Below are positions 16,801 through 26,590 of a DNA stretch of 64,000 bases, piece by piece. The notes beneath the pieces are model-generated. The model made no database searches and was not told the origin of the DNA. It saw only the letters and a list, made by a program, of their open reading frames with translations. The position numbers were made by a program, and so were the translations under genes. The stretch's first letter is position 1. Every line of letters starts with the position of its first letter. This DNA comes from Streptomyces sp. 71268. GTDB lineage: Bacteria; Actinomycetota; Actinomycetes; Streptomycetales; Streptomycetaceae. The DNA is taken from contig NZ_CP114200.1 in NCBI RefSeq assembly GCF_029392895.1, forward strand, positions 7,384,501 through 7,448,500. Direction: 5' to 3'.

Positions 16801-17708
16801 TGCTCCTCGGCCTTCTTCTTCTCGCTCAGCGCCTCGTCGAACTGCGGCTCGTTGCCCTTGGCCAACTGCTCCTCGGTGACCTCGGCGTCGGCCATCGCCT
16901 TGTCGTTCTGCTTCGGCCCGTCGGAGAAGTCCGTCACCGCCGGCGGCTGCTTGTCCGGGACCGCGTCGTCCGCGCTGGGCGCGCCCGGGTTCCCCGGCGG
17001 CTTGTCCGCCGTCATCGGGGTGACCTTCTTAGGTACGACCTTCGAGGTGTCGGGGGCGGCCTTGGTGGTGGTCTCGATGTCCTTGGCGGAGGTCTTCTTG
17101 CCGTCGGTGACCTTGCCGTCCACCTGTTCCTTGACCTGGTCGGCCTTGCCGGAGTCGGCGAACTTGTCGGCCTCGTTGAGGTTCTTCGGCGCCTGGTCGG
17201 CGATCGCCTTGTTCACCGCGTCGATGAACGCCTGCTTGTTGAACTCGCCCGGCTTGGCCGCGTTCATCTTCTCGGCCTGCGCCGCCTTGCCCTGGGCTTC
17301 CTTGTCGTCCGGCGGTGCCACCGCCGCGTCCTGGGCTGACCTCGACTCCGTCGTCGCGGGTTGGTGCTGCTTGATCGTCTGCTTCTTGGTCCCGACGTCC
17401 GCCTTCACGCGCCGGAAGCCCGGCGCCTGCGCCGGGGACGGCTTCACCGGCGCCGCGTACCGCTGCGCGACAAGGCGCGAGACCGCCGCGTTCCCCGCCG
17501 CGCGTTGCAGCCGTTGCAGGCCGCGCCGGTCCAGGCCGGGGCCGCCGGAGACCGGGGCGGGGGGCGTACGGACGGCGCGTGACACCCTGGGCGACTCGCC
17601 GGCCGCGGGCGTCAGCTCCGTGTCCGCGCCCGTATGCTGCCCCGCGGTGGGCGCGCCCGTGTGCGGGCGCTGCCGGCTGGGGGACGGCGTGTCGGGTGTG
17701 CTCTTCAC
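13875..17708 (-). CDS. Large CIS-associated polymorphic toxin-like protein (candidate cargo)
   Basis: A 1277-aa protein starting at GTG 17708. Layout: a disordered N-terminus with LQRAAGNAAVSRLVAQR at 67-83, the same motif as in the DUF4157 protein; a long Lys/Asp/Ala-rich disordered part; coiled-coil helices (about 330-620); then hydrophobic helical segments (IIAGISWIISLLTP, IPLLIGFLAALVGVGGLANKV) of the kind that precede the toxin in actinobacterial DUF4157-linked polymorphic toxins. From about residue 848 the sequence changes to a basic linker and a 430-aa domain I do not recognise. At DNA level GC falls there from above 65% to about 45-55% (hand count of a few lines). No HExxH motif is present. 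It is opposite in strand to the CIS genes on both sides, followed by a putative immunity gene. A CIS-delivered or self-killing toxin is inferred. Confidence 0.88.
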   Translation of the reverse strand: MKSTPDTPSPSRQRPHTGAPTAGQHTGADTELTPAAGESPRVSRAVRTPPAPVSGGPGLDRRGLQRLQRAAGNAAVSRLVAQRYAAPVKPSPAQAPGFRRVKADVGTKKQTIKQHQPATTESRSAQDAAVAPPDDKEAQGKAAQAEKMNAAKPGEFNKQAFIDAVNKAIADQAPKNLNEADKFADSGKADQVKEQVDGKVTDGKKTSAKDIETTTKAAPDTSKVVPKKVTPMTADKPPGNPGAPSADDAVPDKQPPAVTDFSDGPKQNDKAMADAEVTEEQLAKGNEPQFDEALSEKKKAEEHSKKAGPQGRQAEDAELADAKAGAAAAGASAMASLTATRSEAGQKVDGGKGETKSKDEKKREEVTAKLQKVFDATKKDVESTLEGLDKKVDDQFTKGEKAAKDAFTEDHKRRMKKYKDKRYSGFRGKLRWVKDKFKGLPEEGLNIFKESRKLYVSKMQGVISSIADTIGTELGKAKARIKQGRSELKAEVDKLPEDLKKYGQEAAKDFEGKFEDLETKVNDKSDELVQTLAQKYTEALNKVDDEIKKLQDANKGLIAKAKDAIVGAIKTIMELKNLLMGILAKAASAIGKIIKDPIGFLGNLVKAVGAGLNLFTSNILDHLKKGLVAWLLGTATKEGIEIPAQFDMKGIIQLVGSMLGLTWDNLRARIVGKGVPEQAMEKVEQSVPVAGALSREGPAGAMDEIQADTGDLKTKILDDLKAYLVPTVIIAGISWIISLLTPASAFVRAVKGIVDIITFIVNQGAQIVEFVNAVLDAVIAIAGGGSAGVPKMVEAALAASIPLLIGFLAALVGVGGLANKVKSVLRAAGRPVKRALDKLVGVIARKGRAIWGRLRRKRHQNEHNNKAKERHRRDAREDDSPQKKRDSLERIAAILTPKIIKYVGSGKHRTALERRLSAWRKEYRLTSLTMARDGSIEAKINPSVTINKISIKDRQLAQMILPALVEAEREYFAHLLLDEGRGPTLTKAIHGWSNGRPNSLTELSSFEKGMVMAYFRPGVKVLAIEKGVSIFTPDSQRRSASVGVIGRVNNVGAYAAKKKMNKKGKVIDVLSAAQDLRLKSKKAYGNPLDDQEIAANLSSSEFKETELRGRGNPRTKTAAKALEVFIRAMRRNHRLIQSVETGRMHGVPSATAIRNALVQSRVVTGLDPILEMDGQMNIMAPLAQDPDQQKKREERLGIVLIEMIKTSPRAENSHIMSENFLMSGNILVADGYSVNPLAEQVERYAEAKLSGADPEQIENEFRMLKVGVRELLERTNS

Positions 17709-17992
17709 GGCAGCACCCGGTTACCGCCCGCGGGGCACGCGCGTCGTTCGCCCCGGACCGTCCCAACTCCCCGCGTGCGCAGTGGACATGGGCGTCAGGA
17801 TGCGCCCGGGCGGCGGTCCACAGCACAAGACGGCGGGGAACGATCCGGTGCACCCCGAGATGACCGCTCAGCGATCTGCCCGCTGCCCGTTGGGGCAACC
17901 CGGAAGGCACGCCGGGTAGCCCGAAGTCCTTTTCCGTTGATCCTTTACATGACGAGAATCGCTGTCGTTTCCCCCCGGTCAAGGAGAGTGGT
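17709..17992. promoter_or_regulatory. Divergent promoter region, toxin-like gene / CIS structural operon
   Basis: The 284 bp between divergent starts carries an AT-richer patch at about 17925-17965 (TCCTTTTCCGTTGATCC...) that stands out from the GC-rich background and lies 30-70 bp before the sheath ATG, with AAGGAGA as ribosome site. It must hold the promoters for both directions. No confident -35/-10 pair or operator was found. Confidence 0.4.
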
Positions 17993-19552
<1,560 letters not shown>

Positions 19553-19596
19553 CCAACCGGCCCACGCCCGCGACCGACTGACTCAAGGAGGCTGCT

Positions 19597-20040
19597 ATGC
19601 CGCTGCCCGATCTCGACAGCTCCGTCGGGCATTCCTTCGGCCTGGAATTCGACAGCGTGCTGATCCGGCAGATCACCGAGGTCACCGGCCTGAAGATGGA
19701 ACAGGACGTCATCGAGCTGAAGCAGAACACCGCCGACGGCAAGTACGCGATAAAGAAGCTGCCGGGCCGCCCCAAGGCCGGCGAGGTCACCGTGACCCGC
19801 GGCCTGACCGAGGACAACAGCTTCGAGCGCTGGATCACCGACTCGCGCTTCGGCCGCATGAACAACGCCCGCCGCAACGGCTCCATCATCGTCTACGACT
19901 ACGAGGGCATCCCGATCAAGCGGTACAAGCTGATCAACGCGTGGCCCAAGACGCTGGAGATCAGCGCGCTCAAGGCGGGCGACACCTCCGTACTCACCGA
20001 GAAGCTGGCCATCACCTTCGAGAGCATTGAAGTCGAGTGA
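19597..20040 (+). CDS. CIS inner tube protein (first copy)
   Basis: A 147-aa phage-tail tube protein; ATG 19597 follows AAGGAGG. Motifs are SVGHSFGLEFDSVLIRQITEVTGLKMEQDVIELKQ and AWPKTLEISALKAGDTSVLTEKLAITFESIE, typical of the conserved hexameric tube family (T4 gp19-like). Its stop overlaps the following start in TGATG, suggesting coupled translation. A second, related tube gene is at 22940. By analogy with other phage-tail-like systems, one copy probably forms the main tube and the other the initiator on the baseplate; which is which cannot be decided here, though this gene's position right behind the sheath suggests the main tube. Confidence 0.93.
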   Translation: MPLPDLDSSVGHSFGLEFDSVLIRQITEVTGLKMEQDVIELKQNTADGKYAIKKLPGRPKAGEVTVTRGLTEDNSFERWITDSRFGRMNNARRNGSIIVYDYEGIPIKRYKLINAWPKTLEISALKAGDTSVLTEKLAITFESIEVE

Positions 20041-20507
20041 TGCGCAGGCGCACCATCGCGATCCCCGCCCCACCCGCGGACGCTTCCGCGCCGGCGGCCG
20101 GTCGCGAGGAGGGGAGCGGCGGGCAGCCCGAGAAGCTGCGGACCGAGTTCGCCTTCGAGCTGCCGCGCGGGTACGTCGACGAGTCGGGCACCGTGCACAG
20201 GTCGGGGGTGATGCGGCTGGCGACCGCGCGGGACGAGCTGGTTCCGCTGCGGGACGACCGGGTCCGCGACAACAGCGCGTACCTGTCGGTGGTGTTGATC
20301 TCCCGGGTGCTGGTCAGGCTGGGCACGATCGAGGACATCCACCCGGGCGTCGTGGAGGACCTGTTCGCCTCCGACCTGGCGTTCCTCCAGGACTTCTACC
20401 GCAGGATCAACTCCGAGGGGCACACCCGCGCCTCGGTGACCTGCCCGTCGTGCCGGGACACCTTCGCCGTGGACCTCGCCGGCGGTGGTCGCCTGGGGGA
20501 ATCGTGA
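20040..20507 (+). CDS. CIS tail-assembly protein with CxxC motif
   Basis: A 155-aa protein starting at ATG 20040, sharing one base with the tube stop. After a disordered Pro/Ala start, the body TEFAFELPRGYVDESG, VMRLATARDELVPLRDDRVRDN, AYLSVVLISRVLVRLG and VVEDLFASDLAFLQDFYRRIN matches the helical tail-assembly proteins found between tube genes in eCIS and phage. It ends with SVTCPSCRDTFAVDL, a single CxxC knuckle. The role is likely that of a chaperone for the tube or tape-measure, by position and similarity. It overlaps the next small gene by 4 bp (GTGA). Confidence 0.8.
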   Translation: MRRRTIAIPAPPADASAPAAGREEGSGGQPEKLRTEFAFELPRGYVDESGTVHRSGVMRLATARDELVPLRDDRVRDNSAYLSVVLISRVLVRLGTIEDIHPGVVEDLFASDLAFLQDFYRRINSEGHTRASVTCPSCRDTFAVDLAGGGRLGES

Positions 20508-20647
20508 CGTACGCGACCGACCGGATACACGAGGAAGTCGCGTACCTCGCCTACCACTTCCACTGGTCGCTCGACCAGATCCTCGACCTGGAGCACGCCG
20601 ACCGGCTCCGCTACGTCCACCAGATCGCCCGGCTGAACGGGCAGTGA
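20504..20647 (+). CDS. Small tail-assembly protein (DUF6760-like, 47 aa)
   Basis: A very short gene: GTG 20504 overlaps the previous stop (GTGA) and has GGGGGA just upstream. The product is VTYATDRIHEEVAYLAYHF, then WSLDQILDLEHADRLRYVHQIARLN. This pattern, with HFHWSLDQILDLEH, recurs in small proteins of phage tails and CIS clusters, resembling the second product of split tail-assembly chaperones such as lambda gpGT. Coupled translation with the previous gene fits that idea. I identify the family from memory of its pattern. Confidence 0.75.
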   Translation: MTYATDRIHEEVAYLAYHFHWSLDQILDLEHADRLRYVHQIARLNGQ

Positions 20648-20681
20648 ACCGCGTCGTGCGAGGGGGAGGGACGACCGTCTG

Positions 20682-22802
20682 ATGGGATTGCTGTCCCGGC
20701 TGTCTCGACTGACCGGCGCTGGCCGCGCCGCCTCGGCCGGCAGCGCGTCACCCGAGTCCGCGACCGCCCCGGCCTCCGCCGCCGCCCCGGGCCCCGGCGC
20801 CGCCGGGCGCGGGTCCGGCGGTCAGGCGTGGCGCGACCTGCCGCCGCTGCAACGGACCGTGGGCGCCGCGCCCCTGGTGGCCGACCCCGAACCGTTCCAC
20901 GCCTCGCTCGGTACCTGGCAGGACGCCTCGCTGAGCACGCCGCTGGGCCACCTCGTCAGCCCCGACGCGCCCGCCGGGCTCGGCCACGACCTCGCCACCG
21001 CGACCGGGCCCACGGAGGCCGACATCCCGGCCGCCCCGGACACCGCCTCGGCCCCCTCCGGCGCGAGCCACGAAACCGCCTCCGTACGCCACTTCGCGCC
21101 CGACCCGACGAGCAACGCTGACCCGACGAGCCACGCCGACCTGACGAGCCACGCTGACTCGACGGGTCACGCCGCCCCGGTGAGCCCGGCCGAGCCGGGG
21201 GCGGCGGTCCAGCGCGCGGTGACCCAGCCAACCCAACCGACCCAGCCGCTGACCTCCGCGCGCCCGCTGGAGACCGCGCTGCTGCGGGAGGTGCCGAGCC
21301 TGCCGCCGGCCACGCCACGGCCCGCCACGGAGTCCAGCGATCCGCCTCCCGCCTCCGGCGGCGTGCCGCCGTTCGCCGTGCAGCGCTCGGCGACGCCCGG
21401 GCCGTCGGGCGCCGGCACCCCGCCCCGGGGCACGCGCGGCACGGGGCTGGGCGCGCCGCTGTCCGGGCTGCCGCCCACGGCCCAGCGCACCCCCGCGGCG
21501 AGCACCAGTGGCCAACCCCCGGCACCCAACCCGACCGGCGCCGGACCCACCGCCGACGCCGCCACCCCGGAGCTGCCTGCGGACACGTCGGCCCCGCCGC
21601 CCGCCGACCCGCCGCCCGCCCCCGACGGGTCCGCGCACGCCGACGAGCCCGCGCCCCCTTCGTCCCCCGCCCCCGAGCCGCCGACCCGTCCGCTGCTCGG
21701 CGCCGACCCGCTGGTCTCCCGCGTGGCCGTGTCCGACCAACCGGCCGAGCCGGCGGTCGCCACCTCGGCTGACATGCCGCTGGGGCAGGCCCGGCCGGTG
21801 AACCAGAGCCCGACATACGGAGAGGCCGCCACGGGCCCTACGGAAGGGAGCGTAGGGCCCGGACGAGGCGCCGAGGTGGTGCAGCGGACGGCGGTCCCGG
21901 TGCGCCCGGCGGTGGCCGACGGCAGCCCGCTGCCCGCGCCCACCGGTCCGGCGCCGGCGCCGGTGGTCGTGGCGCCGCTGGTGGCCCAGCGCGCGGTGCC
22001 GCTGTTCTCCGGTCCGGTACGGGATGCCGTACGCGGCCCGCTGTCCGAGCCGTCGGACGCCGCCGTTCCGGTGCGGTGGGACGCTCCCGAGACGGAGCTG
22101 GCCGCGTCAGCCACGACGAACGGGCCGGCCGCGTCGGGCACGGGAGGCGAGACCCTCGCGCCGGGCTCCGGTGGCGCGCGCGGGCCGGCCGTCGAGGTAC
22201 AGCGGTGGGCCGGGCCACGATCCGGCGGGCCGAGCGCACCCGGCGGCGAGCGAGGCCCGGCCCGTACCGGCCCGTCCGCGCCGTCCCCGGCCCTGCAACG
22301 CGCCACGGAGCCGCCCCGGTCCGCGGCCCAACAGCGAGGTGGCGTAAGGCAGTCGAGCCCTTCGGGCCCGCTGCCCGACGCCGGTGCGGTGGCCGTCGCG
22401 GCCGGCGTGGCGCAACGCATGGCCGACGGTTCGGTGGTCTTCCACCAGCCGGCCGCCGCGCAGCGCACCGTCGGGCCGCCGCCCGTACAACGGGACGTCG
22501 AGACCGCCGAGCCGCCGCCCCCGGACCCGCCGCCCGACCCCGTACCGGAGCCCGAGCCGGAGCCCGGCCCCGAGCCCGTACCGGACGCCGAGCCGCCCGG
22601 TGGGGACGAGCCGCCGGGCGGGGACGGGGAGGCCGGGCCGGGTGGCGGACAGGCGGCCTCCGACGGACGGGGGCGGGGCGCGCCGGCGGTCACCGACGAG
22701 CTGGTGCGGGCCCTGTTCGCGCCGCTGAGCCGGCTGCTCAAGGCCGAGCTGCGGCTTGAGCGCGAACGCGCCGGCTTCCTGATCGAGACGAGACACCGAT
22801 GA
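20682..22802 (+). CDS. Disordered QR-motif protein of the CIS structural operon
   Basis: A 706-aa protein; ATG 20682 lies after GAGGGGGAGGG. It is almost wholly Pro/Ala/Gly/Ser-rich and disordered, with degenerate TSHADLTSHADSTGHA repeats at about 145-165. About twelve QR dipeptides, nearly all preceded by a hydrophobic residue (LQRT, VQRA, VQRS, AQRT, VQRD), are spread along the chain. The only structured-looking parts are the N-terminal helix (MGLLSRLSRLTGAGRAA) and a C-terminal amphipathic helix (VTDELVRALFAPLSRLLKAELRLERERAG). It sits where a tape-measure gene might be found between the two tube genes, but its composition does not resemble one. A scaffold, lumen or cargo-adaptor role is conceivable; function unknown. 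Confidence 0.75.
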   Translation: MGLLSRLSRLTGAGRAASAGSASPESATAPASAAAPGPGAAGRGSGGQAWRDLPPLQRTVGAAPLVADPEPFHASLGTWQDASLSTPLGHLVSPDAPAGLGHDLATATGPTEADIPAAPDTASAPSGASHETASVRHFAPDPTSNADPTSHADLTSHADSTGHAAPVSPAEPGAAVQRAVTQPTQPTQPLTSARPLETALLREVPSLPPATPRPATESSDPPPASGGVPPFAVQRSATPGPSGAGTPPRGTRGTGLGAPLSGLPPTAQRTPAASTSGQPPAPNPTGAGPTADAATPELPADTSAPPPADPPPAPDGSAHADEPAPPSSPAPEPPTRPLLGADPLVSRVAVSDQPAEPAVATSADMPLGQARPVNQSPTYGEAATGPTEGSVGPGRGAEVVQRTAVPVRPAVADGSPLPAPTGPAPAPVVVAPLVAQRAVPLFSGPVRDAVRGPLSEPSDAAVPVRWDAPETELAASATTNGPAASGTGGETLAPGSGGARGPAVEVQRWAGPRSGGPSAPGGERGPARTGPSAPSPALQRATEPPRSAAQQRGGVRQSSPSGPLPDAGAVAVAAGVAQRMADGSVVFHQPAAAQRTVGPPPVQRDVETAEPPPPDPPPDPVPEPEPEPGPEPVPDAEPPGGDEPPGGDGEAGPGGGQAASDGRGRGAPAVTDELVRALFAPLSRLLKAELRLERERAGFLIETRHR

Positions 22803-22939
22803 GCGGACCCCAGGGGCCAGGCATCCGATAGCCAGGCACTGACGACCAGGCACCGATAACCACGCACCGATGAGCACGGACCGACGACAGGCACCCGGCG
22901 AGCGGGCGGCGATGAGCAGGCAGGGAAGGGAGGTACGGC

Positions 22940-23371
22940 GTGAGCGTGACCGATGACCCGGCGGTGACCGTGTGCTTCGTCGTCACCATCGACGGCATCG
23001 AGCTGGGCTCCTTCAACACGTGTGAGGGCCTGGGGTGCGAGGTGGTGCTCGAACAGCGCGAGGAGGGTGGCAACAACGGCCACCTGTGGCAGCTCCCCAC
23101 CCGGCTCAAGTACTCCAACGTCAAGCTGTCGCGGCCACTGACCCGGGAGACGGAGAAGGTGGCCAGGTGGTTCGCGAGCATGACGGGCGGGTTCAAGCGC
23201 AAGACGGCCCACATCGAGGCCCGTACCGGCGACGGGACGAAGGTGGCCCAGTGGGGCCTGCTTGAGGTGGTGCCGGTGCGCTGGACGGGGCCCTCGTTCA
23301 ACCCCGAGTCGCCCAAGGTGGCCATCGAGACCATCGAGATCGCCCACCACGGCTACGTCATGGAGGGCTGA
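22940..23371 (+). CDS. CIS tube protein (second copy)
   Basis: A 143-aa tube-family protein; GTG 22940 follows GAAGGGAGG. FVVTIDGIELGSFNTCEGLGCEVVLEQREEGG and LSRPLTRETEKVARWFASMTGG are typical of phage-tail tube or tube-initiator proteins, as is the C-terminal FNPESPKVAIETIEIAHHG. Compared with the first copy at 19597, this one has a clearer TCEGLG segment and lies directly before the baseplate genes, so it is a good candidate for the adaptor that starts the tube on the spike. Confidence 0.9.
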   Translation: MSVTDDPAVTVCFVVTIDGIELGSFNTCEGLGCEVVLEQREEGGNNGHLWQLPTRLKYSNVKLSRPLTRETEKVARWFASMTGGFKRKTAHIEARTGDGTKVAQWGLLEVVPVRWTGPSFNPESPKVAIETIEIAHHGYVMEG

Positions 23372-23442
23372 GTGGTGTCCGGGGCGGTCGGCGGGCCGCA
23401 CTGGGTCGGCGGGCGCGGGCGGAGGGGGCGGAGGGGTACGAC

Positions 23443-24384
23443 ATGAGCGGCTCCGTGGCGTTCAGCGCGGCGGGCACCGGGGGTGGGCCCGGGGGCGGCG
23501 GGGCGCGGCCCAAGCTGGAACACGCGTACCTGGAGATGCGCACCCCGCCGCCGGGTGGCAGCCTGACCCCGGGTGGGCCGGCCGGGCGCATCGACTTCCA
23601 GTTCAACCCGAAGGAGCTGACCCTCACCAAGGCGGCGGCCTGGAAGCGCAGCCCGGCCAAGGGCGCGAAGAGCGCGGGTCCGCCCGAGTACCAGGGGCCC
23701 AAGCCCAGCAAGCTGACCGTGGAGATGTTCTTCGACGCCAGCGACACCCAGGACACCAGCGTGGTGACCTCGGTGGAGAAGCTGCTCGCCTGCTGCGTGC
23801 CGACCAGCGAGACCCGGCAGCAACAGCGCTCGTCGCCGCCGTGGGTGGTCTTCCACTGGGGCGGCCTCACCGGCTTCCCCGGCTACCTCAGCCAGGTCCA
23901 GGTGAAGTACACCCTGTTCACCACCTCCGGGGTGCCGATCCGGGCCGTGTGCCAGGTGACGATGGAGGAGATCAGCGGCGAGACGCCGGGCCAGAACCCG
24001 ACGTCCGGCGCGCTGCACGCGCGCCGCGTGCACCAGGTGCGCACCGGCGACACCCTGCCGGACCTGGCCTGGCGCGAGTACGGAGACCCGACGGCCTGGC
24101 GGGTGATCGCCGAGGCGAACGGCATCGACGACCCGATGCGGCTGGCCAACGGCCGGGAGCTGCTGCTGCCCGCGCCGGACGAGCTGACCCGGCTGCGCGC
24201 GGCCAGCGCCGCGGCCCCGGCGCTGCCCGGCCGCGGGTCGACGGCCCAGGATCTGGCCGCCCGTGGCCAACAGGGTCGACTCGCGCCCTCCGCCCGCGCC
24301 CGGGAGCTGGAGCGCGGGCCGGCCCCGGTGGCCGCGCCGAGCCCGCTGCCCAGTGCCCCGTCGGCACAGGGGCGCCGATGGTGA
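23443..24384 (+). CDS. LysM-containing baseplate protein
   Basis: A 313-aa protein. The first half (IDFQFNPKELTLTKAAAWKR, KPSKLTVEMFFDASDTQDTSV) is the conserved CIS/T6SS-like baseplate hub domain; residues about 190-245 form a LysM module (HQVRTGDTLPDLAWREYGDPTAWRVIAEANG...NGRELLLP). This matches Afp7/Pvc7 and T4 gp53-like proteins, where LysM holds the tube adaptor to the spike and is not for peptidoglycan. The last 60 residues are disordered. Its stop overlaps the start of the spike gene by 7 bp. Confidence 0.9.
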   Translation: MSGSVAFSAAGTGGGPGGGGARPKLEHAYLEMRTPPPGGSLTPGGPAGRIDFQFNPKELTLTKAAAWKRSPAKGAKSAGPPEYQGPKPSKLTVEMFFDASDTQDTSVVTSVEKLLACCVPTSETRQQQRSSPPWVVFHWGGLTGFPGYLSQVQVKYTLFTTSGVPIRAVCQVTMEEISGETPGQNPTSGALHARRVHQVRTGDTLPDLAWREYGDPTAWRVIAEANGIDDPMRLANGRELLLPAPDELTRLRAASAAAPALPGRGSTAQDLAARGQQGRLAPSARARELERGPAPVAAPSPLPSAPSAQGRRW

Positions 24385-26279
24385 GCCAGAGCGTCGCGAA
24401 GACGCTGGTGGTGGAGGTGGCGGGCCGGCCGCTGCCCGCGGCGTGGGCCAACACGCTGGTCGAGGCGTACGTGGACGACAGCCGTACCCTGCCCGACCTG
24501 TTCCTGCTGCGCTTCCGCGACCCGAGCCGGGTCTTCCTGGAGCAGGCGGGCATCGAGATCGGGGCGCCGGTGCGGCTGCTGGCCCAGGCCGGTGAGGGGG
24601 CCTCGGGGCCGCTGCTGAGCGGGCACGTCACCGCGCTTGAGGTGGACATCGACGACACCGGAACGTTCACGGTGGTGCGCGGCCTGGACGAGTCGCACCG
24701 GCTGCTGCGGGGCCGCCGGGTGGCCAGCTACCAGAACATGACGCTCGCCGACGTCGTCTCCCGCGTCGCCCAGCGCGCCGGCCTGCGCCCCGGCACGGTG
24801 GACGTGGCGGGGCCCGTACTGGAACACGTGGCCCAACCCAACGTCACCGACTGGGAGTTCATCCGCACCCTGGCCGAGGGGGCGGGGGCGCAGGCGTGGG
24901 TGATGGACGGACAACTGCACGTCACCAAGCCGACCGAGGCCGGCGGCGCCCCCGACACAGCGGCCCGCGCCGACAGCAACCCGCTGGTCCTGGAGATGGG
25001 TGACAACCTGCTGCGCTGCCGGGCCGCGGTCTCGGCGGCCGAACAGGTGTCGGCCGTGGAGGTGCGCGGCTGGGACGTGCGGGCCAAGCAGCCACTGGTG
25101 GGCCGGGCGGAGGCCGGCACGGCGGCCACCCTGGAACTCGGGCTCACGGCGGCGGACGCGGCCAAGCCATTCGGCGAGGCCACCTACGTCGCCACCGACG
25201 CCGCCTACGCCAGCCAGGCCGAGGTGGACCAGGCGGCGAAGGCGCTGGCCCAGCGGATCGCCGGCTCGTTCGCCGAGCTGGAGGCCGTGATCAGGGGCAA
25301 CCCGGCGGTGCGGGCCGGCGGCGCGGTCACCCTGACCGGCGTCGGCAAGCCCTTCGAGGGCCGGTACACCGTCACCTCGTCCCGGCACGTCTTCGACGCC
25401 GTACGCGGCTACGAGACCTGGCTGACGGTCTCCGGACAGCAGGAGCGCTCGCTGTACGGGCTGACCGGCGGCACGGGCGGCGGCGGCCAGACCAGTGGCG
25501 CGCACCGGGCCGGGCTCGTCAACGCCACGGTGACCGACACCAAGGACCCGGAGGGACTCGGCCGGGTCAAGGTGCGCTTCCCGTGGCTGTCGGACGAGTA
25601 CGCGAGCGACTGGGCGCGCACCGCGCAGGCCAGCGGCATCGGCGGGGGAGAGGCGTTCATCCCCGAGGTGGGCGACGAGGTGCTGGTCGGCTTCGAACAG
25701 GCCCGGATGGACCGTCCGTACGTGCTGGCCGCGCTCTACAACGGGCAGGACAAGCCCGGCGGTGGCGGCGGCCAGGGGGCCGCCGGTGGCGGCGGCGCCG
25801 GTGGCGCGGGTGGCGGCGGGGCCGTGGACCCGACCAGCGGGGCGGTCACCAAGCGGGCGTTCGGCTCCAAGGGCGGCAACAAGCTGGAACTCCTCGACAC
25901 GGCGAACGGCCCGCAGGGCCTGCGCCTGGTCACCGGCGACGGGAAGCTCAGCATCAACCTCGACCGGAAGGGCACCACCATCGTGCTGCACAGCGACGGG
26001 ACCGTGGAGATCGAGGCCACCCAGCAGGTGTCCATCAAGGCGGGCAGCGGCGTCTCGCTGGACGCGGGCAAGGGAACGCTGGAACTGGCCGGCGACGCGG
26101 TGCGGCTCACCGCCCGCGGCGGGGTCGAGGTCAACGGCGGCAACGGCGAGGTCAAGCTCGCCACCGGCGGCTCCGTCGAGGTGCGGGGCAACCAGGTCGC
26201 GGTGCACGGCACCAACCGGACCGAGGTGAAGGGCGGCTCGACCGTGGCCATCAACTCCCCGCTGGTACGCATCAATTGA
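24378..26279 (+). CDS. VgrG-like central spike protein
   Basis: A 633-aa spike protein. ATG 24378 overlaps the previous stop. The gp27-like N-terminal part runs to about residue 370 (FLLRFRDPSRVFLEQAGIEIG, GHVTALEVDIDDTGTFTVVRG, NVTDWEFIRTLAEGAGAQAWV), the gp5 OB-fold follows (GLVNATVTDTKDPEGLGRVKV and EVGDEVLVGFEQA), then a Gly-rich hinge and a triple beta-helix needle with repeated short strands (KLELLDTANG, VEIEATQQVSIKAGSG, VEVRGNQVAVHG). Three copies should form the needle under the tube. It is the equivalent of Afp8. No extra effector domain is fused to its C-terminus. Confidence 0.92.
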   Translation: MVSQSVAKTLVVEVAGRPLPAAWANTLVEAYVDDSRTLPDLFLLRFRDPSRVFLEQAGIEIGAPVRLLAQAGEGASGPLLSGHVTALEVDIDDTGTFTVVRGLDESHRLLRGRRVASYQNMTLADVVSRVAQRAGLRPGTVDVAGPVLEHVAQPNVTDWEFIRTLAEGAGAQAWVMDGQLHVTKPTEAGGAPDTAARADSNPLVLEMGDNLLRCRAAVSAAEQVSAVEVRGWDVRAKQPLVGRAEAGTAATLELGLTAADAAKPFGEATYVATDAAYASQAEVDQAAKALAQRIAGSFAELEAVIRGNPAVRAGGAVTLTGVGKPFEGRYTVTSSRHVFDAVRGYETWLTVSGQQERSLYGLTGGTGGGGQTSGAHRAGLVNATVTDTKDPEGLGRVKVRFPWLSDEYASDWARTAQASGIGGGEAFIPEVGDEVLVGFEQARMDRPYVLAALYNGQDKPGGGGGQGAAGGGGAGGAGGGGAVDPTSGAVTKRAFGSKGGNKLELLDTANGPQGLRLVTGDGKLSINLDRKGTTIVLHSDGTVEIEATQQVSIKAGSGVSLDAGKGTLELAGDAVRLTARGGVEVNGGNGEVKLATGGSVEVRGNQVAVHGTNRTEVKGGSTVAINSPLVRIN

Positions 26280-26312
26280 CCGAACCACGGCGAAGACAGG
26301 GGGAGAGCGCGC

Positions 26313-26588
26313 ATGCCAGCAGCCGCCCGCGTGGGCGATCCGACCGGCCACCCCGGGGTGGTGGGCGGACCTGGCGTACCGACGGTGCTGATCGGCGGGC
26401 GCCCGGCGGCCACTGTCGGCACCCCGCACCAGTGCGCGTCACCCGCCGCGCACCCGGCGTCCCCGCTGCGCCCGCCCGGCAGCGCCAGCGTCTTCATCGG
26501 GGGCCGACCGGCCGCCCGGGTGGGCGACGCGGCCGGCTGCGGCTCGCCGATCGTCGCCGGGTGCCCCACCGTCCTGATCGGAGGCTGA
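26313..26588 (+). CDS. PAAR-domain spike tip protein
   Basis: A 91-aa protein wholly made of a PAAR-like beta cone: MPAAARVGDPTGHPG, VLIGGRPAATVGTPHQC, VFIGGRPAARVGDAAGCGSPIVAGCPTVLIGG. The cysteines and histidines that bind the tip metal are present. It sharpens the VgrG needle and closes its end. The ATG follows GGGGGAGAG. It stands between the spike and gp25 genes, and has no C-terminal toxin extension. Confidence 0.9.
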   Translation: MPAAARVGDPTGHPGVVGGPGVPTVLIGGRPAATVGTPHQCASPAAHPASPLRPPGSASVFIGGRPAARVGDAAGCGSPIVAGCPTVLIGG

Positions 26589-26590
26589 CC

